NCBI GenBank assembly: GCA_029582265.1
Contig: CM055835.1
Coordinates: 7,183,500 to 7,247,499, forward strand
Source of the DNA: Zoroaster sp. YZ-2022
Taxonomy: Eukaryota; Echinodermata; Asteroidea; Forcipulatida; Zoroasteridae
Reading direction: 5' to 3'
DNA length: 64,000 nt
In this document: piece by piece, positions 58,542 through 64,000 of the stretch
Numbering within the stretch: position 1 is the first letter of the stretch
Layout of the letters: each line of letters opens with the position of its first letter
Program-made: the position numbers and the translations under genes
The notes under the pieces: model-generated
The model's input: the letters and a program-made list of their open reading frames with translations, nothing else
Databases searched by the model: none
What the model was told of the DNA's origin: nothing

Positions 58542-60426
58542 TGTGTTTGTTCGTACACAAAACAAAAAAAGGAAAACAAAATCGTACATAAAGTGATGTT
58601 TCAAACTGTGTTTGGGGTGGGGGTATCCCCCCGTTGAGCGACGTTCGAGATCCCCTACCTTTTCACACGGATTTACGCCACTGGTGAAATCTGATTTTAT
58701 TGGAAGAGTTAGGCCTATGTCTCGTATATTATTTATTAGTATTTTCTGTTATTATTGTGTTTAAAATATTTGATACTGTTAAATAACTCTTATAACGTAA
58801 CTTTCCAAATTCCATAAAGTGCTGCCGTAAAATATAACAGTCGTGGACTCAATATCGCCATCAGTATAGCTGTTTTACTTTGATTTGCTCATGCACAGCC
58901 GATTTTAGTCTAAATTTATTTCGATGCATAGAGTGTATATATGAAGGGGCTGGTACATTATTTATAATTACAATTATAAATACAGATTTACTTATTTACT
59001 TATTCGTTTGGTTCTATCATGCTACAGTGTGGTGTTTGGTTGGTGGGTAGTATGTTCAAATGTATAGGCCTACCGTATATTTGTGGTCGCACATGCAACA
59101 TACACAATGTACTGTACAACATGTACATGTATTGTACATTGTACACAGTAAATGTACCGTGTACAATATACCATAACTACAGGTTCATACAGCCGCTGGC
59201 AGTTATTGTAATGGCATCTGGCGCACCACGTTATCTAGGCCAGCACGTACTCGTGGGGTATTATTTTCAGTCACTGGGATGGGATCTTTTTTGCCCATTC
59301 AATTAATATGAGTTTGGTAGAGAAACAAGGAATTTGAATGTTGGGTCTAACATCCCTAGCTATTACTAGGTCACAATACAAATCAGGCCTACCACAGAAA
59401 GGGGAAACCAATACGGGTCAATGCGGTTGGCTCAGTTGCCACATTCCGTAGTTGATCCACCTTGTCATCGTCTCGTCCTCAGGGCTTTCTCGCCCTTTAA
59501 CTGGATGATTTCAATATCCAAATATCTTCGAAATTCAAAATAGGTTATGTGAGTCTGATGCTGTTACTAACAATGGAGTGTGCTGCAGTGGGGAGGTGGG
59601 GACTATGCCATACCATTTATTTCATTGTTATTTCGGTAAAATCACTGACAATTTCGTTCGGAATTGCAAACTGCACATTGCTGAGATCAGAAATTGTATT
59701 GGCTTATAGAAATCTGTGCCCTCAGGGATAAACCCAACGACTTCAGTAGGAATCTGTCATCTGTCAAGCTTGCAGGTCGGAGGTCACATCGCCTAAGGGT
59801 AGGGATGTTTACCAAATCGGGTTATACATACTGATACACAATGTAGTATAAGATCAGGCATGGGCAGAAGTAGCGTCCTTGCAAGGATTGCTTATTAATA
59901 TTATTAAGGACCCCAGAATTTTGTTGATTCTAGGCACTCTCTGATGCAAAAGTAGAGTTTTCAAGACCAAATAATCTGGCAAATGATGCAGATGTTCGAA
60001 GGCCCCTCACCTTTTAATTTTCGAACTTAACCGACGACGAATATTGTTTTTGGGGGGGGATGTCTTTGGAAATTTTGTTTTGGGCCATCACCCCCTTGGC
60101 CCCCTGTATTTACCCTTGTCTGCCGCTCTGTATGTGTGAACCTCTAGATTCTCAGTGGGGGGGGGGGGGGGTAGCACGGTCTGAGTGCTTTATGACGACC
60201 TTTTTGTCTGTGGTTGCAAGAAAATCTGTAACATACTCATCAGGATTCAGGATAGGCCTATGGACCAACACAATGGACGGGGAAATGGGCTGGTCGATTA
60301 TCTATCCAGTGTCCCAACAGGTCAGGCCAGATTGTAGATGTGAGCGCGTAGCAGCAGAACGCACTTGGCACATCTTAATAAATTTGAATTTTTTTTTCTA
60401 AATACTTTTATTTCAACAGAGCCAGC
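58542..60426. other. Gene-free stretch with a TGTACA cluster
   Basis: 59100-59170 is packed with overlapping TGTACA/TACATGTA words. Open frames at 59019-59306 and 60060-60401 lack motifs and splice support. A G tract lies at 60157-60171. Confidence 0.45.
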
Positions 60427-61300
60427 ATGCCTTCAACTAAGCATGCTTACCAGGCAGAAAAGCAAAAACAATACAGACAGAGGCTTAAAGCTGCCGGACA
60501 ATATGAACAATACAACAAGCGACGAATTGCTCACCTCAGAAAATATCGTGTCAATAAAAAAAGAAGGAAAGTGCTCTTCCAAGTTCCTTAAGAAAACGCA
60601 TAGAAAGAGAAAAGAACGAATCAACCAGGCAGCAGCGTGTTGCTAAATGTCGACAACTTAAAAAAGAAAGAGCAGATGCCATGAAGGAGAAAAATACTCC
60701 TTCAACAGTGCCAGCGCCTTTTGCAAAGTCATTGCACGAGCTCGCCGAATGATGAATGCTGCACTCCCACATCATACCCCTCGTCGTCGCGTAGAAAAGT
60801 TGTTTGCAAGAAACTTTATGAAGCAGAGTGTGGAGAGGATGTCCCATCAACCTCTACAAAGAAAAATAAACATGGTCTTAATGAATACACTGTAAAGGTT
60901 GTCCAAGAGTTCTATGAGCGGGACGACATTAGTCGGCAAGCCCCTGGTCAGAAGGGTGTTGTGACTGTCCAAAGTTCAAATGCGACACCTCTTTGGCGAG
61001 GAGTATCCTGAGGGCAAAATTGGCAAGTCAAAGTTTGCTGAGCTGCGTCCAAAACACGTCATGCTGAGCAGTAAGCTTCCTCATAATGTGTGCTTATGTA
61101 AATACCATGAAAACTTCATCTGCGCAGTTAATGCACTGCACAAAGTGTGCCCTGACTTCCCCATCTATTCTCAACATCTCCAGAAACATTTCTTTGTGAG
61201 CAGTCAACATGAGAGTGCTGGATGAATGAGTGCCCATCATGCCAAAACAATGCAGGCTTCCACAAGACCTACAGCTTTGACGAATCAGCTGATGCTTCCT

Positions 61301-62493
61301 CCCAGTGGGCACACGACGTCTTTAAGACGTCTTATAGACGTAAATTATTGACGTCTTATAAATGTCTTATTTTGGTCGTATATGCAAAACAAAACGACGT
61401 CTTTTTCTGACGACTAAAAGACGTCTTTTAGTCGTCAGAAACAGACGTCGGCACTGTACAAAATTTACTGGCACCCTAGCTGCCAGGTAAAGCAACGTAA
61501 ATTTTGAAGTGGAAGTTTTACAAATTGCGCCGTACATTTTACCGGATTTTTGTATGGATGGAACGCTGCATCTGCTATGCAGATATTGGAAATAATCAAT
61601 GCAACAGTTTATTGTACACAATGTTTTTCACTTAACTACACGTACACGTATAGTCTGGTTCTTTTTTCAACCACTCCTGATCCTCTCCAGTTACTAATGT
61701 ATAGAACATGTATCCTTTATATATACTGACTTTTCGAAACTCTTTTTAGTCATGGTGGCATGCAATTATAATCTATATTTCAATATTTTAAATTTTGAAT
61801 GTACTTTTTTTTTTACATAAACATAGAAGAGAACATCAAAATCTTACCTTTTTAATCATAAAATTAACAGTAAATTATTTGAAAATGGCCTTAAATCACC
61901 CATTTTTACATATTTACACATTGGAAATTATTCGAGCGCAAAGCTATTTCAAAGTAAGGTCAGATCATTTACATATTGGATATATCCCAGAGTGCAATGG
62001 GAGCGGCCATAATACGGGTTTCGGCCGTAAAACAATGAGAAAGGGATGATTACGGTGATTCACCGTAGAATTTACAAACTTTTCGGCGTAAAATTACAGT
62101 AATTTTTTACAGTGGGGAAAAGACGTCGTTCAGTCGTCAGAAAAAGATGTCGTTTTGTTTTGCATATTCGTCAATAATTTTCGTCTATAAGACGTCTTAA
62201 AGACGTCGTGTTTTTGTTTGTTTTGTTTTGATTTTGCGGGTGAGGAGAAAGACGCCTTTAAGACGTCGTTTTTTTGGCTACGGTCGCTGTAGTACACACG
62301 ACTTGATAACGACCGTAAACGACGTCATAAAGACGTCGTGGTTTTTTTTGTTTTTTTTTGGCAGGTGGGGATGAGTTCCGAATAGGGAGAAAGACGTCTT
62401 TAAGACGTCGTTTTTTGGTCACGACCGCTCCAGTACACACGACTAGATAACGACCGTAAAACGACGTCTTTGAGACATCGTGTGCCCACTGGG
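61301..62493. mobile_element. GACGTC-word element with CCCAGTGGGCACACGACGTC ends
   Basis: CCCAGTGGGCACACGACGTC at the left faces ACATCGTGTGCCCACTGGG at the right. Both sides are filled with AGACGTCTTTAAGACGTC-type palindromic words and CGACCGTAAACGACGTC repeats. The stretch 61453-62115 lacks these words and has its own CACTGTA-type ends. The element interrupts the transposase-like gene between its DASS and GWFIW segments. Confidence 0.8.
61455..62114. mobile_element. Possible nested element with CACTGTA ends
   Basis: The left border CACTGTACAAAATTTACTGG and right border AGTAATTTTTTACAGTG are partly complementary, and the enclosed 660 bases lack the surrounding GACGTC words. No target duplication was found. 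The inner open frame at 61795-62049 has no motif. Confidence 0.4.
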
Positions 62494-63821
62494 CTGGTTC
62501 ATCTGGAAAGCTGATGAAGAGGGCGGCAGAATGCTCAAAACAGTTGAGGAGGGCACTACAGATGAATTAAATGGAGTACATTTGTGAGATCATGTCTCAA
62601 TTGTTGGAGCACTGCTTTATTAAGCGTCAGCAGGCCATGATGTACAGAAAATGTCGTGAGGAAGCAACTTCTGATTTCCGCAACAAGGAACAAGCTCTGC
62701 TCCAGGCAGATTTCTCCGAAAACTATACGTGTGTTGCACAATATGAGATCCAGAGTGCCCATTGAAACCAAAAGCAGGTCAGTCTCACTGCAGCATTGTG
62801 GCACTCTGGATCTCTTCACTCAAGTGTGATTGCATCAGACAGCCTGATCCACTCTAAGGATACAATTGTAGCATACATGGATAAGATTCTTGAGGCCCTA
62901 CCAGAAGATGTCAAGCTAGTGTCTGTTTGGTCAGACGGCCCAGCCTCCCATTTTAAGAACTGATGTTGCAGCAGCCATTCCTGTTCTTGAGAAGAAGCAT
63001 GCAGTCAAGGTAGAGTGGAACTTTTTCTGCACCTTCCATGGCAAAGGGCCAGTGGACGGCATCGGAGGATCTATCAAGCGCTATGTCTGGCAGAACGTTA
63101 CATCACGGAAGACCATCGTGACAGACGTTGCATCCTTCGTGACAGACGTTGCATCCTTTGTGGCAGCCCTTCTGGTATGCAAAATGTGACTGTCACAGAG
63201 TTGTCCCCAACCGACATCCAAGAGCGGAACAAAACATTGCATAGAAACTCTCTTAAAAAACCAATCACTTTCGATCTCAGGCTGTGCTCGGTGGTCATGT
63301 ATGGGTCGATATGGCTGGCTGCTAAGAGCGCCCTTGTATGCCAGCGGCTCGACCACTTTGTAGCCGCGTCCTTCGCAATTCAGCTCCTCAGCTGCGAGTA
63401 AGGATGATTAGCCTCCCCAATTATTATTATTATTATTATTGAAGGGGGATTGCCAAACACCACTTCATGAAAATAGTCCCAGCTAACATGCATACGTTGG
63501 GCCGACGTCGGTGAACGTCGGATAAGTCGGCGTCAAAAACGGACGTTGTACGGACGTCGGGAAGGTCAGAGTCACTTTCTAAACGTTGTACGGACGTTGG
63601 CAAACAGTATGAAGTACAACAGGTCGATTTTCAACGTTGGCACAACGGAGTTATAATGTGGGCAACGTAACGTCGGCGTCCTAAGGTTTTGTCAGCGTCG
63701 GCAAATGTCGTGCAGTATACAAGGTCGATTTTCAACCTTGGCACAACGGAAGTATAATGTGGTCAATGTAACGTCGGCGTTTTAAGGTTGTGCCAATGTT
63801 GGCAAATGTTGTACAGTATAA

Positions 63822-63843
63822 CCATGGAGGTATACCTCCATGG
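63822..63843. mobile_element. Miniature CCATGGAGG palindrome, copy C (22 bp)
   Basis: A perfect 22-base palindrome (CCATGGAGGTA joined to its complement) with TATAA on both sides (63817-63821 and 63844-63848). Neighbouring subrepeats of the same element lack it. Confidence 0.8.
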
Positions 63844-63894
63844 TATAACAGGTCGATTTTCAACGTTGGCACAACGTAGTTAAAATGTGTACAA

Positions 63895-63917
63895 CCATGG
63901 AGGTATAACCTCCATGG
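63895..63917. mobile_element. Miniature CCATGGAGG palindrome, copy D (23 bp)
   Basis: Arms CCATGGAGGT / ACCTCCATGG flank a 3-base ATA centre, with TACAA on both sides (63890-63894 and 63918-63922). The matching sequence on the minus strand at 41526-41557 has a single TACAA and no palindrome. Confidence 0.85.
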
Positions 63918-64000
63918 TACAACCTAACTACGGCACATCATACGTTGTGCCGACGTCAACATCCAATGGTGTTTTAATTTCCGAAGAGACAGGGCATTGT

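Larger units (their letters stand above)
60427..63190 (+). pseudogene. Broken transposase-like gene (DGIGG family), split by a MITE
   Basis: The first part (60427-61300) starts MPSTKHAYQAEKQKQYRQRL, a basic helical N-terminus, then VQEFYERDDISRQAPGQKG (60900), SKFAELRPKHVMLSSKLPHN (61028) and VCLCKYHENFICAVNALHK. The second part (62494-63190) has WFIWKADEEGGRMLKTVEEG, LLQADFSENYTCVAQYEIQS, SVWSDGPASHFKN and WNFFCTFHGKGPVDGIGGS. The spaced acidic residues (DFSEN, SDGPASHFKN, DGIGG) resemble a DDE-type catalytic core (inference). The family is multicopy in marine invertebrates. Several frameshifts, a stop in the SDG block and a 1.2 kb insertion make it dead. Confidence 0.8.
63478..64000. mobile_element. 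CGTTGG-word element, second copy, cut by window end
   Basis: Starts CCCAGCTAACATGCATACGT, like the element at 40352, and continues with repeated ACGTTGGC, ACGTCGGC and GGTCGATTTTCAACGTTGG units about 100 bases apart. Two tiny CCATGGAGG palindromes sit inside it. An ATT microsatellite (63421-63440) precedes it. The right end lies beyond the window. Confidence 0.8.

Overview
The window is invertebrate nuclear DNA: AT-rich, intron-bearing and crowded with repeats. The two host genes, the class II tRNA-headed SINEs, the many TACATGTA words and the families of miniature inverted-repeat elements suggest a marine deuterostome invertebrate, most likely an echinoderm (inference; the species cannot be fixed from sequence alone). 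Nothing prokaryotic, organellar or CRISPR-like was seen.

Two host genes can be built exon by exon with consistent reading phase. (1) Plus strand, 4405-9830: a complete six-exon 1-acylglycerol-3-phosphate acyltransferase (AGPAT1/2 type, 288 residues) with all four acyltransferase motifs. (2) Minus strand, 51139-30448: the 3' sixteen coding exons (843 residues) of a VWA7-like cell-surface protein. It has a cysteine-rich KCSHGG segment, a von Willebrand A domain with a DTTAS metal site, Ig/FN3-like beta-rich exons, one transmembrane helix and a short cytoplasmic tail. Its 5' exons were not found and probably lie beyond 64000.

The rest is mobile DNA. 1-4.4 kb holds two inverted-repeat elements. 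The AGPAT introns hold a SINE, a TTAA-flanked MITE and a palindromic MITE. 10-17 kb is a gene-free stretch of SINEs and MITEs. 17.3-20.1 kb is a 2.8 kb element with about 190 bp inverted ends and an 8 bp target duplication. 21.9-25.6 kb is an inverted-repeat element carrying a decayed LINE. 28.2-30.1 kb holds two elements filled with ATTGAATG-type words. The VWA7-like introns hold SINEs, TA-flanked MITEs, a 1.7 kb element full of CAACGTTGG-type words, a second decayed LINE and a hexamer minisatellite. Upstream of the last visible exon, 51.3-55.5 kb is a 4.1 kb transposon with about 420 bp inverted ends and a broken unclassified gene. 56-58.5 kb has two long-arm MITEs. 60.4-63.2 kb is a broken transposase-like gene split by a 1.2 kb GACGTC-rich element. 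63.5-64.0 kb is the start of another CGTTGG-type element.

The most unusual signal is a set of four tiny palindromic insertions (22, 23, 34 and 41 bp) with CCATGGAGG ends, each between 5 bp direct repeats. For one of them an unoccupied paralogous site is present in the same window.
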